From positions 1 to 64,000 of the forward strand of contig NZ_JALPRJ010000013.1 of the NCBI RefSeq assembly GCF_030464885.1: DNA of 64,000 nt. Direction: 5' to 3'. Below, in pieces: positions 1 through 12,214 of this stretch. The position numbers and the translations under genes are program-made. Source of the stretch: Caballeronia sp. SEWSISQ10-4 2 (lineage in GTDB: Bacteria > Pseudomonadota > Gammaproteobacteria > Burkholderiales > Burkholderiaceae). The notes below the pieces were generated by a model. That model was not told the DNA's origin, made no database searches, and saw only the letters and a program-made list of their open reading frames with translations. Positions within the stretch are counted from its first letter, which is position 1. Every line of letters begins with the position of its first letter.

Positions 1-3
1 AGG

Positions 4-447
4 CTAAGCATTAAACACACACGGATTCGACCTCAAACTTTGTGACACAGTAAGACTAATGATCTGTAGTTCAAGCCGGATCGTGTTCTCGGCACGGCCG
101 ACCGCGCGCCGTTCATCTCGATACTTTGCGAAGTCAACCCCACGCAAGCTGGCAAGAGTTCGATAGGTCAGATCTTTTTCCAACCAGCGGTTGATCCGAC
201 AGTTCTCTTGGTACGGATGCCGTTTCTCGGGGAGGATGTCCCGCCGATATCGTTCAAGCGCTTCGCGCAATGTAGTTCGTTCGGATTCTGTACGATCGAC
301 GTGAACGCCGGAGTCGATATCGCCTTCGATGCGCCGCGCCCACTGCTGGGCCTGCTGCTTGGTGTCGAAGGTCCGATAGGTCGGCTTGTACCCGCGTCGA
401 CGGATCTCGGCGCGCCAGTAGGCGCCACGTTGATTGATATATGCCAT
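4..447 (-). pseudogene. Truncated tyrosine integrase (N-terminal part only)
   Basis: The 147-residue product resembles the amino-terminal half of a phage or island tyrosine recombinase: an AP2-like or arm-binding start (MAYINQRGAYWRAEIRRRGY), then a core-binding SAM-like region around residues 60-125. No catalytic domain (R, HxxR, Y) is present. After about residue 130 (ELQIIS) the sequence stops looking like an integrase and soon meets a stop codon, so I read it as a frameshifted or truncated relic. It starts about 165 bp from a tRNA-Lys 3' fragment, the usual arrangement for an integrase next to its attachment site, so the rest of the element probably lies left of the window. The family assignment is good; whether the catalytic half exists further left cannot be seen. 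Confidence 0.65.
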
Positions 448-612
448 TTCAAGTCCCAGATAGATCGTTGAGTGAACGCTTGGTCTGGATTCTCGAGCTC
501 TGGCAGATTTCCGGCAAAGGCGAGTTTTTGCCGCCGTTACACGCCGCCTACAGGCGAAAAAAAAGCACTAGCGCCGATGCGCAAGTGCTTGATTTTCCTA
601 CCCAAAGGTAAG

Positions 613-655
613 TGGTGGGGCGTGACAGATTCGAACTGTCGACCTACGGATTAAG
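613..655 (-). other. tRNA-Lys(CUU) 3' fragment, probable attachment-site duplicate
   Basis: Read on the minus strand, this piece starts in the anticodon (CTTAATCC), runs through the variable loop and the T arm (GTTCGAATC flanked by GACA/TGTC), and ends with acceptor strand CGCCCC plus ACCA. The 5' half of a tRNA (acceptor 5' strand, D arm) is missing: identity to a tRNA stops at the anticodon loop. Such a 3' tRNA piece beside an integrase is the standard footprint of integration into a tRNA gene, so this is best read as an att site and not as a functional tRNA. The Lys assignment rests on the CUU anticodon and is fairly secure. Confidence 0.75.
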
Positions 656-785
656 CAGTGCACAAAAACGCAACGACGAGGCCGATTTTCTAACAGCGTA
701 GGTCAGTCGCAGGAACTTTGTCCCGTAGTCGCACAACTGTGGCGCCAGTCGCACTTACTCTGGCGCCCTACGACTACTCAACATC

Positions 786-3278
<2,493 letters not shown>

Positions 3279-3351
3279 TCACTACTGGGTCGCTACTGGG
3301 TCACTACGGGGTTGCTGCGCGGTCGCTGCGTGGGACTTTTCGAAACACCTT

Positions 3352-3383
3352 AAAAATGCCAAAGGGGCAATGCGCCCCTTGGA
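3352..3383 (-). terminator. Rho-independent terminator after dnaN
   Basis: On the minus strand a G/C-rich hairpin (CCAAGGGGC paired with GCCCCTTTGG around a short loop) is followed by CATTTTTAAG. It sits directly after the dnaN stop codon, in the gap before gyrB. Confidence 0.65.
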
Positions 3384-3404
3384 ATATTTTTAGTTTTGGC
3401 CGCG

Positions 3405-4508
3405 TCAGATGCGCATCGGCATCACCACATATTTGAATTCGTCGTTCTCGGGAATCGTGATCAAGGCGCTAGAGCTAGCGTCGCCGAGGCTCACTTGCAG
3501 CATGTCGATCTTCAGGTTCGCGAGCACGTCGAGCAGATACGTGACGTTGAAACCGATGTCCACGCTGTCGCCTTGATAGGCAATTTCCAGTTCTTCCTGC
3601 GCTTCTTCCTGGTCGGCGTTGGTCGACATGATCTTCAACTGGCCCGGCTCGATCAGGCAGCGCACGCCCTTGAACTTGTCCGATGTCAGGATGGCGGCAC
3701 GCTGCAGCGAACGCTGCAATTCTTCGCGGCCGATCAGGAACGTGTTCTTGTGCGACTTCGGGATCACGCGCTGGAAGTCGGGGAACTTGCCTTCCACCAG
3801 CTTCGACACGAGTTCGACCTGGCCGAACGTGAACTTGACCTGGCTTGCTGCAATGTCGATCACGAGCGCGTCGTCGATATCTTCCAGCAAGCGCTGCAAT
3901 TCCAGGATCGTCTTGCGCGGGATGATGACTTCCTGGCGCGGGAACGACCCTTCGATTTTCATCGATGAAAACGCCAGCCGGTGACCGTCCGTGGCGACCG
4001 CCATCAACTGGTCGCCGTCGACTACGAGCAGCATGCCGTTCAGGTAATAGCGGATGTCCTGCTGCGCCATCGCGAAGTGAACCATGCCGAGCAATTGCCG
4101 GAACGTCTTTTGCGGAACCGAGAGGCTCGCGCCGAATTCCGTCGCCTGATTGACGGTCGGGAACTCATCGGCAGCAAGCGTCTGCAGCGCAAAGCGGCTC
4201 TTGCCGGAGCGCACGGTCAGCTTCTTGTCGGTGAGATCGAGCGAGACTTCGCCCGGCGGCATGGCGCGCAGGATGTCGAGCAGCTTGCGCGCGGCGACGG
4301 TGGTGGCAACCTGATCGCTGCCAGTGCCGAAATCGGCACGGGTGGTGATCTGAAGTTCGAGATCGGTCGAGAGGAACGACACGTCGGCGCCAGTCTTGGT
4401 GATCAGCAAATTGGCGAGGATCGGCAACGTATGACGGCGTTCGACGATTCCGCTCACGGTTTGCAGCGGCCTTAGGAGATTATCTCGTTCGGTCTTGACC
4501 AGTTGCAT
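3405..4508 (-). CDS. dnaN: DNA polymerase III sliding clamp (beta subunit)
   Basis: The ring-shaped processivity factor that tethers Pol III to DNA and recruits many repair and replication proteins. At 367 residues it has the expected length for three tandem clamp domains; the start MQLVKTERDNLLRPLQ and the C-terminal YVVMPMRI are characteristic of the family. It lies between dnaA and gyrB in the conserved replication-initiation cluster, about 400 bp downstream of dnaA, so it could be transcribed from dnaA or from a promoter in the gap. Nothing unusual is seen. Confidence 0.97.
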   Translation of the reverse strand: MQLVKTERDNLLRPLQTVSGIVERRHTLPILANLLITKTGADVSFLSTDLELQITTRADFGTGSDQVATTVAARKLLDILRAMPPGEVSLDLTDKKLTVRSGKSRFALQTLAADEFPTVNQATEFGASLSVPQKTFRQLLGMVHFAMAQQDIRYYLNGMLLVVDGDQLMAVATDGHRLAFSSMKIEGSFPRQEVIIPRKTILELQRLLEDIDDALVIDIAASQVKFTFGQVELVSKLVEGKFPDFQRVIPKSHKNTFLIGREELQRSLQRAAILTSDKFKGVRCLIEPGQLKIMSTNADQEEAQEELEIAYQGDSVDIGFNVTYLLDVLANLKIDMLQVSLGDASSSALITIPENDEFKYVVMPMRI

Positions 4509-4905
4509 AGAGTTCCTTCGTTGATGTGACGGCCGTCCGCCGCGTGTGTCACCACTTTTGCCACCGCTTTTTCAGAAGCGTTTGCCACCGCATTGATGAG
4601 CTTCGGACGGTCTCGTGTCACGCGCTTGCGGCGATTGCCACTCGCACGTGCCAGGCTTGCGCCAAAACGCCGCCCAAGGCCGCTGGACGGTCAAACCCGT
4701 ATTGTGCCTCAAAACCTGAGCGCTCCCTGAAAATGGGGGCAATTTCGTCAATAAACAGGCCCGCTTTTTGACGCTTTTTTCGCGCTTTTCAGCGAAGCCC
4801 GTCAACCCGCGGGGACACGGTCCCGATACCGCGTTCTGAGTGCGCTCGCCCGCGGCTCCGCGATGCCGGCAAGCCCGCGCTCAACACGACTTACAGCCTT
4901 GTTAC
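4509..4905. other. dnaA-dnaN intergenic region
   Basis: About 400 bp with no credible gene. The stretch just after dnaA is GC-rich and the middle contains T/A-rich patches around 4740-4795, but I see no DnaA box, no clear hairpin terminator and no promoter good enough to call. Confidence 0.5.
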
Positions 4906-6498
4906 CTACCCCTTCAGCGTTTGTTCAAGCACGTGCAGTTCGTGATTCAACTGGGCGTCCGTGCCGCGTTCCGCCGAGATTTTCCGCACGGCATGCAGCA
5001 CCGTCGTGTGGTCGCGCCCGCCGAACAACTCGCCGATTTCCGGCAGGCTTTTCTGTGTGAGCTCCTTCGCGAGATACATCGCGATCTGACGCGGCCGCGC
5101 GATGTTCGCCGGACGCTTCTTGGAATACATGTCGGCGACCTTGATGTTGTAGAAGTCCGCCGCCGTCTTCTGGATGTTTTCCACGGAAATCTGCCGGTTC
5201 TGCACCGTCAGCAGATCTTTCAGCGCTTCCTTGGTCAGCTCGATGGAGATCTCGCGCCCGTGGAACCGGGAAAAAGCGAGGATCTTGCGCAACGCGCCTT
5301 CGAGTTCACGCACGTTGGAACGCAGATGCTTCGCCACAAAAAACGCCACATCCTCCGACAAACTCACGCCTTCCGATTGCGCCTTGCGCATCAGGATGGC
5401 GACGCGCATCTCCAGTTCCGGAGGCTCGATCGCGACTGTCAGGCCGGAGTCGAAACGCGAAATCAGCCGGTCGTCGATACCCGAAATTTCCTTCGGATAC
5501 GTGTCACTGGTGATGATGACCTGCGCCTTGTTCGCTACCAGCGCCTCGAACGCGTAGAAAAACTCTTCCTGCGTACGCGATTTGCCCGAGAAGAACTGGA
5601 TATCGTCGATCAGCAGCAGGTCGAGCGAGTGGTAGTAGCGCTTGAAGTCGTCGAAGGCCTTGCGTTGATACGCCTTCACCACGTCCGACACGTATTGCTC
5701 CGCGTGGATGTAGCGAATGCGCGCGCCGGCCTTGTCCTGCAGCAACTGGTTGCCGATAGCGTGAATCAGGTGCGTCTTGCCCAGGCCCACGCCGCCGTAT
5801 AAAAAGAGCGGGTTGTACGAAATGCCAGGGTTATCGGCGACCTGGATCGCGGCTGCGCGGGCCAGCTGATTCGCCTTGCCGGTCACGAAGTTGTCGAAGG
5901 TGAGAACGGGATTGAGCTTCGAGCGCTCGTACGCCGAGTCGCTTTCCCCATTCGACGACGCCGTGCCGCCCGGGCGCCATGTCCGGCGCGCAACGGCGGC
6001 TTCGTTGGCGTCAAGGCTCGGCAGGTCGAGATCGCCGTTATCGGCCTGGTCGTTGTGTTGCAAGGATTGCGCGTGCTGCGCAGCTTCGGCGGCGAGCGCG
6101 TTGATGTGAGCGCTCGCGTTCGCGTGGCCGCCATTGCTTCTTTCAGCGGGTACGGGCAGCGGACGCTGGATTGACGGGGAAGCTGGCGCTCCAGACGGCA
6201 TGGATGCTGCCGACGGCGCAGCCACTCCGCCCATCGCTTTGCGTGCGGTGGCTTTTGGGTCCAGAACAAATTGGATATCGACAGGCGCGTGCCAGAAATC
6301 GCGGGCCAGATCCGCGATACGGCCGGAAAACTGGCTCTTCACCCAGTCGAGCTTGAACCGGTTGGGCGCAGCGATGCGCAGCGTGCTCGCATCGGCATCG
6401 AAGTCGACCAAGGCCAGCGGTTTAATCCATGTCACGTACTGCTGCGGCGTAAGTTCGCGCTCCAGCAATGCGGAACAGTGTTGCCAAAAATCGTTCAT
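4906..6498 (-). CDS. dnaA: Chromosomal replication initiator protein DnaA
   Basis: AAA+ initiator that binds 9-bp DnaA boxes and melts the origin. All four domains are visible in 530 residues: N-terminal interaction domain ([20 protein letters not shown]), a long low-complexity linker (about 90-190), the AAA+ domain with Walker [11 protein letters not shown] near 233 and Walker [11 protein letters not shown] near 295, and the C-terminal DNA-binding domain with the signature [11 protein letters not shown] near 492. The upstream region carries one perfect DnaA box, consistent with autoregulation. It is divergent from rpmH, the common arrangement in proteobacteria. Confidence 0.98.
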   Translation of the reverse strand: MNDFWQHCSALLERELTPQQYVTWIKPLALVDFDADASTLRIAAPNRFKLDWVKSQFSGRIADLARDFWHAPVDIQFVLDPKATARKAMGGVAAPSAASMPSGAPASPSIQRPLPVPAERSNGGHANASAHINALAAEAAQHAQSLQHNDQADNGDLDLPSLDANEAAVARRTWRPGGTASSNGESDSAYERSKLNPVLTFDNFVTGKANQLARAAAIQVADNPGISYNPLFLYGGVGLGKTHLIHAIGNQLLQDKAGARIRYIHAEQYVSDVVKAYQRKAFDDFKRYYHSLDLLLIDDIQFFSGKSRTQEEFFYAFEALVANKAQVIITSDTYPKEISGIDDRLISRFDSGLTVAIEPPELEMRVAILMRKAQSEGVSLSEDVAFFVAKHLRSNVRELEGALRKILAFSRFHGREISIELTKEALKDLLTVQNRQISVENIQKTAADFYNIKVADMYSKKRPANIARPRQIAMYLAKELTQKSLPEIGELFGGRDHTTVLHAVRKISAERGTDAQLNHELHVLEQTLKG

Positions 6499-6697
6499 CG
6501 AATGCAGTCGTTAGGGTTTACCGCGAGTCCTGCCGCCGCCCTCGCCGTCACTTGGCGACGAGGCCCGGTGCGCGCGGGCAAGCGTGCCCCGAAGCCTTGT
6601 CCAGCCTGGCTTTGCAGGCGGCACAGCGGACCGGGACAACGTGCGGTTACGTCGGATTGAGGGGAGATTCTAACGCCAAATGCAACCTCGGAGCGAG

Positions 6698-6706
6698 TTA
6701 TCCACA
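6698..6706 (+). promoter_or_regulatory. Single perfect DnaA box upstream of dnaA
   Basis: TTATCCACA, exact consensus, 200 bp upstream of the dnaA start. I find no second exact box between dnaA and rpmH; TGTGGACTT near 6742 is only a weak match. A lone box here fits dnaA autoregulation better than an origin. Confidence 0.75.
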
Positions 6707-6779
6707 GGGACGGACCATGTTGCGTATCGAACAATGTTGCCTGTGGACTTCTCGGTAAACCGCTCGTCATGCCTCGTAA

Positions 6780-6812
6780 CCTATTGACGGTCAATAGGAA
6801 AACGGTTTAAAT
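6780..6812 (+). promoter_or_regulatory. Probable rpmH operon promoter with overlapping palindrome
   Basis: TTGACG (6784-6789) and TTAAAT (6807-6812) are separated by 17 bp, about 105 bp before rpmH. The -35 element lies inside a perfect inverted repeat, CCTATTGA-CGG-TCAATAGG (6780-6798), which could be an operator. The promoter reading is by motif only. Confidence 0.5.
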
Positions 6813-6917
6813 AGCGGGTTCCGCAAAACCCGAATTCCTGTACCACCGGCCGGTGCGTCGCCTTTTTACGTCGCTTACGTCTGGCCGGCGGTCCGTTTTT
6901 ACCCAAGTGAGACCAAC

Positions 6918-7052
6918 ATGAAACGCACTTATCAACCTTCCGTCACCCGTCGCAAGCGCACCCACGGCTTTCGCGTCCGCATGAAGACGGCCGGTGGCCG
7001 CAAGGTGATCAACGCACGTCGCGCGAAGGGTCGCAAGCGCCTGGCAGTTTAA
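6918..7052 (+). CDS. rpmH: 50S ribosomal protein L34
   Basis: A 44-residue, strongly basic protein beginning [18 protein letters not shown] and ending AKGRKRLAV, essentially the textbook L34 sequence. It is a late-assembling component of the large ribosomal subunit. It is the first gene of the rightward rpmH-rnpA-yidD-yidC cluster and lies opposite dnaA, with a likely promoter about 105 bp upstream. Confidence 0.97.
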   Translation: MKRTYQPSVTRRKRTHGFRVRMKTAGGRKVINARRAKGRKRLAV

Positions 7053-7060
7053 GGTCGCTT

Positions 7061-7588
7061 TTGACGGCGCACCCCGGCACTCGCCCAGACGCGTGCGACG
7101 GCCAGGTGCGCAGCACGACAAGCTCCGGACAGGAAATCGGTCAGTTGCAAGCACGTGCCGCGTTCCCCAAGGCCGCAAGGCTGCTGAAAACGGATGAATA
7201 TTCATCCGTTTTTCGTTTGCGCCCTTGGCGCCGGTCTCCGCACTTCGTTCTGTACGGCAAGCCGACAGGCAATGAGGCGCGGCTGGGGCTGGTTATCGGC
7301 AAGAAGTTTGCGCCGCGTGCAGTCACGCGTAATCTGATAAAGCGGCTCGCTCGCGAAGCTTTCCGGCTTCGGCGCGCGGAGCTTGGCGGCTGGGACATCT
7401 TGCTGCGGCTGCATGCGAAAATTGACCGCAAGGCCATGCCGAGCGCGAAATCGCCGCCGCTGCGCACGTTGTTTCGCGAGGAGATCGACGGCCTGCTCGA
7501 CCGTGCCGTGCGCGAAGCCGCGCGGCGCATGGGGGAGCCGGGTGCATCGACTATCGTCAACGACCCACCCGCGCCTGCGGGCTCATGA
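7061..7588 (+). CDS. rnpA: Ribonuclease P protein component
   Basis: Basic protein cofactor of RNase P, which trims 5' leaders from pre-tRNAs with the catalytic RNA. The family core is clear: [18 protein letters not shown], then [29 protein letters not shown], which contains the RNR-type motif (here [10 protein letters not shown]). The frame opens at a TTG 8 bp after rpmH, giving 175 residues, longer than usual. An in-frame TTG at 7145 would give 147 residues, starting just before the conserved core, and is a plausible true start. It overlaps the start of yidD by four bases, so the two are translationally coupled. Confidence 0.93.
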   Translation: MTAHPGTRPDACDGQVRSTTSSGQEIGQLQARAAFPKAARLLKTDEYSSVFRLRPWRRSPHFVLYGKPTGNEARLGLVIGKKFAPRAVTRNLIKRLAREAFRLRRAELGGWDILLRLHAKIDRKAMPSAKSPPLRTLFREEIDGLLDRAVREAARRMGEPGASTIVNDPPAPAGS

Positions 7589-8040
7589 GCCGCTTCAGGC
7601 GCACACCGGCTTGGTCCGGCGTCGACCCGAGCGCGAATTCTATGCAGACGGCACGAATTGCAGAAACGGCGTTGATCGCCTTATTACGCTTCTACAAGGT
7701 TGCGGTGAGCCCCATGCTCGGCAACCGGTGCCGCTTTTACCCATCGTGTTCTGACTACGCGCGCGAAGCAATCCAGTATCATGGCGCCGCGCGTGGCTCA
7801 TTCCTCGCAGCAAAACGTCTGTGCCGCTGCCATCCGTTTTCGGCTGGCGGCATCGATCTGGTCCCCGTGCCTCCGTCCGCCGCCGGCTGCGTTCAGCAGG
7901 ATGGCGCGTCAGCGGCCGACCCAGTCGACGACTCTGCCCCGAGCTCATCGAATTCGCCAGATCCATCTTCGTCGGATCCGGCAAATTCAGTGAGTTCAAA
8001 CCCCCACGGCGCCAATAACGCGCTCTTCGATCGACACTGA
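7585..8040 (+). CDS. yidD: Membrane protein insertion efficiency factor YidD
   Basis: Small membrane-associated protein that assists YidC-dependent insertion of inner membrane proteins. The family core is [28 protein letters not shown] followed by RLCRCHPF, with its conserved cysteines. The usual size is 70-100 residues; here the core is followed by a serine/proline/aspartate-rich tail of about 50 residues ending near the yidC start. The ATG at 7585 overlaps the rnpA stop (ATGA); an ATG at 7642 ([15 protein letters not shown]) is the more typical family start. It sits between rnpA and yidC, as in most proteobacteria. Confidence 0.93.
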   Translation: MSRFRRTPAWSGVDPSANSMQTARIAETALIALLRFYKVAVSPMLGNRCRFYPSCSDYAREAIQYHGAARGSFLAAKRLCRCHPFSAGGIDLVPVPPSAAGCVQQDGASAADPVDDSAPSSSNSPDPSSSDPANSVSSNPHGANNALFDRH

Positions 8041-8048
8041 GACAACGC

Positions 8049-9725
8049 ATGGATATCAAACGTACCGTCCTATGGGTCATCTTTTTCATGTCGGCTGTCA
8101 TGCTGTTCGACAACTGGCAACGTGACCATGGGCGCCCGTCGATGTTCTTCCCGAGCGCCGTCCCGACCAAGACAGTCGGCACCGCTGCACCGGGAACCAC
8201 GACACCGGGCACGCAAGCCGCCGATTTGCCGGCCACCCCTGGCGTACCCGGCGCACCGGTCGCGCCCGGTTCGAACCCACCCGCGTCTGCCGCCGCCGAC
8301 CAGCTCGTGAATTTCTCCACGGACGTCTACTCCGGCCAGATCGACACCCGCGGTGGAACGCTGTCGAAGCTGTCGCTCATGAAAGAAGGCGACGGCAAGC
8401 AGCCGGATCTGTACATCACGCTCTTCGATCACACCCCGACTCACACGTATCTCGCGCGCACGGGCCTGCTCGGTGGCGATTTCCCGAACCACAACGACGT
8501 GTTCACGCTCGTACCGGGCAGCCAGACGTCGATGGGTGACGGCAAGACGCTGTCGATCTCGTTCGAATCGCCGGTCAAGGGTGGCGTGAAGGTCATCAAG
8601 ACCTACACGTTCACGCGCGGCAGCTACGTGATCAACGTCGATACGAAGGTGCAGAACGTCGGCGCCACGCCGGTCACGCCGCGCCTCTATATGGAGCTCG
8701 TGCGCGACAACACACCGGTGGAAACGCCGCGCTTCTCGCACACGTTCATCGGGCCGGCTGTTTATACGGACCAGCATCACTTCCAGAAGATCGATTTCAG
8801 CGATATCGACAAGGACAAGGCCACGTTCGCCCCCTCTGCCGATAACGGCTGGATCGCGATGGTGCAGCATTACTTCGCGTCGGCGTGGATTCCGCAGCAG
8901 GGCGTGAAGCGCGATATCTACGTGCAGAAGATCGATCCGACGCTGTATCGCGTGGGCGTGCAGCAGCCGTTGCAGACCATCGCGCCGGGACAGACTGTCG
9001 ACGTGCAAGCGCGGCTCTTCGCCGGTCCTGAGGAAGAGCGGATGCTGGAAGGCGTCGCGCCGGGTCTGGAGCTGGTGAAGGACTACGGCATGGTGACGAT
9101 CATCGCGAAGCCGCTGTTCTGGCTGCTCGAGAAGATCCATAGCTATGTCGGCAACTGGGGTTGGGCGATTATCCTGCTCACGCTGTTGATCAAGGCTGTG
9201 TTCTTCCCGCTGTCGGCGGCAAGCTACAAGTCGATGGCGCGCATGAAGACCATCACGCCGCGCATGACGCAATTGCGTGAACGGTATAAGGGCGATCCGC
9301 AGAAGATGAATGCGGAATTGATGGCGCTCTATAAAACCGAGAAGGTGAATCCGTTCGGCGGGTGTTTGCCAGTCGTCGTGCAGATTCCGGTGTTTATCTC
9401 GTTGTATTGGGTGTTGCTCTCGTCGGTGGAAATGCGCGGTGCGCCATGGGTCTTGTGGATTCACGACCTGTCCCAGGCCGATCCGTTCTACATTTTGCCG
9501 GTGCTGATGGCCGTTTCCATGTTCCTGCAAACGCGGTTGAATCCCACGCCGCCGGATCCGGTTCAGGCCAAGATGATGATGTTCATGCCGCTGGCTTTCT
9601 CGGTCATGTTCTTCTTCTTCCCGTCAGGACTGGTGCTGTATTACGTCGTGAATAACGTCCTTTCCATCGCGCAGCAGTATTACATTACGCGGATGATGGG
9701 ACAGAAGAAGGTTGCTAAGGCTTAG
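8049..9725 (+). CDS. yidC: Membrane protein insertase YidC
   Basis: Inserts and folds inner membrane proteins, alone or with SecYEG. The 558 residues fit the Gram-negative form: an N-terminal transmembrane anchor (about 7-22), a short proline/alanine-rich segment, the large periplasmic beta domain to about 340, and the conserved five-helix Oxa1 core from about 355 ([20 protein letters not shown]) to the end, ending with a basic tail (GQKKVAKA). It is eight bp after yidD and is followed by a clear terminator, so it ends the rpmH operon. Confidence 0.97.
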   Translation: MDIKRTVLWVIFFMSAVMLFDNWQRDHGRPSMFFPSAVPTKTVGTAAPGTTTPGTQAADLPATPGVPGAPVAPGSNPPASAAADQLVNFSTDVYSGQIDTRGGTLSKLSLMKEGDGKQPDLYITLFDHTPTHTYLARTGLLGGDFPNHNDVFTLVPGSQTSMGDGKTLSISFESPVKGGVKVIKTYTFTRGSYVINVDTKVQNVGATPVTPRLYMELVRDNTPVETPRFSHTFIGPAVYTDQHHFQKIDFSDIDKDKATFAPSADNGWIAMVQHYFASAWIPQQGVKRDIYVQKIDPTLYRVGVQQPLQTIAPGQTVDVQARLFAGPEEERMLEGVAPGLELVKDYGMVTIIAKPLFWLLEKIHSYVGNWGWAIILLTLLIKAVFFPLSAASYKSMARMKTITPRMTQLRERYKGDPQKMNAELMALYKTEKVNPFGGCLPVVVQIPVFISLYWVLLSSVEMRGAPWVLWIHDLSQADPFYILPVLMAVSMFLQTRLNPTPPDPVQAKMMMFMPLAFSVMFFFFPSGLVLYYVVNNVLSIAQQYYITRMMGQKKVAKA

Positions 9726-9746
9726 GTTTTTGGTGGTTTAGTTTGA

Positions 9747-9775
9747 AAACGCCCGGCTTATGCCGGGCGTTTTTG
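9747..9775 (+). terminator. Rho-independent terminator after yidC
   Basis: AACGCCCGGC pairs with GCCGGGCGTT around a TTAT loop and is followed by a T run. It lies 20 bp after the yidC stop. Confidence 0.85.
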
Positions 9776-10002
9776 TTTCCGTGACGGCATTATGGCGGAG
9801 TTGCCCTTTGAGGCTTTCGCAGCCGTATGCATCGGGCGGTACATGCCGGCGCGAATCGCCGCAGAACGGCAGCGGGTGCGGCTCTCCCTTCGGCAGTTGA
9901 CCGCGCCCGCTTTTCAACATAGAACGTTAATCATGCATTCGAGTGACTAACGGACTATTCACATAGTTTCGTAGTTGGCATGCTTCGTGATTAGGGTGCT
10001 AC

Positions 10003-10831
10003 ATGGATGAGGTTGCCTACAGCCGGGAGTTGCTTCAAGCCAAGCTCCTTATCGAGCTCATGAGCCAAGCGATTCAGAACGAGCTTGTGCTCAAAAGGGC
10101 GGCTTGGCCATGCGCGCTGTGCTCGGGAGCACCCGGTATACGGCCGACATTGACCTGGACGCGGTGATGCCGGCCTCCGTCAGCCGAATTCAGGGAATCG
10201 TTCGCCGCTCCATTGACAGAGTGGTCAAACAGCATGGGCTAATTGAGGACCCTCAGGTTTCCGAGCCCAAGCAGACAGAGACAACCTTACGGTGGAAGAT
10301 CAATGGCCGCGCGCCGGGAACAGCACGCCCAATTTCCTTGACGGTCGAAGTATCCCGCCGCGAATGGGTTGCACCATTTCGCACGGAACAGCTTGAGTTG
10401 AACAAGGAATTCGCTGGGGGTGCGGCGCGAGGACGCGTGCTGACGCTCGACGCGCAGGCCCTGTATGCAAGGTGCTCGCTCTGACGGACCCCAAGCGCGA
10501 TGCGCCGCGTGACCTCTTCGACTTGAGTGTGTTGCTCGAGACAGAGCTCGAGGCCCCGGCTCAGCTGCTGGCCAGTCAATCTCCGGAGCGGCTCGAGCAG
10601 GCGCTCACCGAACTGTGGGCAAAAGTTGAAAGCATGGGCTACGAGCGCTTCAAGACGGACGTAGTGCCGTACCTGCCGCCAGAGACCGCAGCAGCGGTGA
10701 CAGAAGACGCCTACGAAGAAATGCAGGTCAACGTTGGTACGAACGTTGAACAATGGCTAGAGGATGCGCGCGAACTTCAGAAAGAACAGGGGGTTGAGAA
10801 CGTCAAGCCGGAACGACCGGGAGCCAAATGA
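10003..10831 (+). pseudogene. AbiEii-like nucleotidyltransferase toxin, broken by frameshifts
   Basis: Three consecutive reading frames together spell an AbiEii/AbiGii-type nucleotidyltransferase. Frame one (from ATG 10003) gives MDEVAYSRELLQAKLLIEL and LVLK; the frame then changes inside the AAAAGGG run at 10093-10099 and continues as GGLAMRAVLGSTRYTADIDLD, the family's GG...DxD nucleotide-binding motif. At about 10468 the frame changes again, giving LALTDPKRDAPRDLFDL to the stop at 10831. The second break looks like loss of four bases in a short repeat (GCAAGG where GCAAGCAAGG would restore the frame). Toxin activity is therefore probably lost. The stop codon overlaps the start of the downstream antitoxin-like gene. 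A sequencing error in the A/G run is possible for the first break, less so for both. Confidence 0.7.
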
Positions 10832-11637
10832 TGGATACAGGTTTCAACTACGGACCTGCTCGCACCGAATGGAGATACGAACTCCTGGGACTTCTCGAGT
10901 CAAACGAAGCACCTCGCGTCTGCACCACGGAAGCGCTGGCGCAACTGGTGCGTCGCGTACGGCCGCGCGCCAACGCCGATACCGTCCACAATGCTATTGG
11001 CGGCCTGATGAAGGCGGGTGCCCTGCAAAAGGTGAGTCGCGGGCTCTACTTGAATCGTCGCAGTCGGCCTGCTGTCGAAGTAGCCGAAGCTGCACAGCAC
11101 ATTCGACAAGGCGCTGTTGTCTCACTCGAATCGGTGCTTGGAGAGTGTGGCTTTCTAAATAACCCGCCAGCTATCGTGACGGCTGTGGTGCCGCAACGCC
11201 CGGACTCCGTTCCCCGTGTCGGTTCGGTCAAGACCAGCGGCGGACAGGTCCTTCGGTTCAATGCCCTGCCGCCTCGATTCTTCCCATCCTCCCAAGAGGA
11301 GGTGCGCCTACTGCTTCAAGCCGGCCGCCACTGTCCGATGGTTAGACCCGAGGTGGCAGCTTTGCACTGGCTGCATCTGGCTTTGTCGCCCCGCAGCTCG
11401 ATGCGGATGCCGCCGCAGGATGTGGATTTCAGTGTTTTGGACGCGGAGCTTCTCAAGAACCTCGCATGGCGCTGGGAGCTCTCACGTGCGCTCGAGGATT
11501 GGAAGGAGCAGATTGAGCTGGCTGGCGACATTCAAGAGCCCTCTCAGCCAACCGCTCCGGTCTCAGAAGCGCATCGGCAGCGCGGCCTTGCAGCGCGTCA
11601 GCGGCTCATGGCAAGGCGAAAACTCAACACTACCTGA
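10828..11637 (+). CDS. AbiEi-like antitoxin / transcriptional regulator
   Basis: A 269-residue protein with an N-terminal winged-helix-like region (about 15-75, ending KVSRGLYLNRR) followed by a domain typical of AbiEi antitoxins (GAVVSLESVLGECGFLNNPP and FNALPPRFF). In AbiE type IV toxin-antitoxin systems the antitoxin represses its own promoter and counteracts the nucleotidyltransferase toxin. Here it comes after the toxin, overlapping by four bases, the reverse of the common antitoxin-first order. The open frame is intact while the toxin is broken. The assignment is by motif memory only and moderately sure. Confidence 0.65.
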   Translation: MMDTGFNYGPARTEWRYELLGLLESNEAPRVCTTEALAQLVRRVRPRANADTVHNAIGGLMKAGALQKVSRGLYLNRRSRPAVEVAEAAQHIRQGAVVSLESVLGECGFLNNPPAIVTAVVPQRPDSVPRVGSVKTSGGQVLRFNALPPRFFPSSQEEVRLLLQAGRHCPMVRPEVAALHWLHLALSPRSSMRMPPQDVDFSVLDAELLKNLAWRWELSRALEDWKEQIELAGDIQEPSQPTAPVSEAHRQRGLAARQRLMARRKLNTT

Positions 11638-11794
11638 GCTCCCAGATGTATGAGCGCTGACACGACGCACCAGTTCGGCTTGATTGCGCCGCGCCGCGAA
11701 GAAGCTGTCGAGTTCAGGCGGCGCGCGTAGCCAAGGCCAGTCAAGGGGCAACTCCGTCATAATGGCGTTCCGCGAGCGCGTTTGGATACGCGTG

Positions 11795-12214
11795 TTAGCG
11801 TTTCCCGCCCGCCCCATAAAACTGGTCGACCAGTTCCTCGAGCAAATACCGGTGATGCGGCGAAAGCGCTTCAATCTTCGAAGCCAGTTCGATCGTCTCC
11901 TCGGACGCCGGATACTTCTCGTCATGCACGATCGGCTTCGGCGCGTTGTGCGGATTCCCGCTCGGCGGCGGGCCATAATGCAGCCAGTGCTGCTCGACCT
12001 TGAACCATTCGGCGAGCGTCGCCAGTTTGTCCGTCGTGGGAATCGAACGCGCGGTCAGCCACTTATGCGTGGTTTGCGCAGACACGGGTTCGCCGTGATA
12101 TCGCAAATTGAAATGCAAAGCAAGGTCGGTTGCGCCGCGCATTTTCTCGGGCGCGCGCGTCATTGAAAATTTGAGCCGATCCGAAAAATCGGTTTTCTCT
12201 TGGGGTGTTGGCAT
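11795..12214 (-). CDS. Helix-turn-helix regulator of Cro/C1-like type
   Basis: A 139-residue protein with an N-terminal XRE-like helix-turn-helix in which the recognition part reads TTHKWLTARSIPTTDKLATLAEWF (about 47-70), followed by WLHYGPPPSGNPHN and a C-terminal helix LSPHHRYLLEELVDQFYG. Its targets are unknown. It stands alone between the AbiE-like pair and mnmE, transcribed toward the AbiE genes. A strong function call is not possible beyond DNA-binding regulator. Confidence 0.6.
   Translation of the reverse strand: MPTPQEKTDFSDRLKFSMTRAPEKMRGATDLALHFNLRYHGEPVSAQTTHKWLTARSIPTTDKLATLAEWFKVEQHWLHYGPPPSGNPHNAPKPIVHDEKYPASEETIELASKIEALSPHHRYLLEELVDQFYGAGGKR

Noticed and set aside
10090..10110. 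Programmed -1 frameshift in the AbiEii-like gene (AAAAGGG)
   Set aside because: The run could allow slippage, but a second break later in the gene and the absence of a canonical slippery heptamer make decay more likely.
11563..11760. Leftward frame beginning MTELPLDWPWLRAPPEL
   Set aside because: The opening looks protein-like, but it overlaps the AbiEi-like gene, lacks a ribosome binding site and has no recognised family; at most a fragment of a lost gene.
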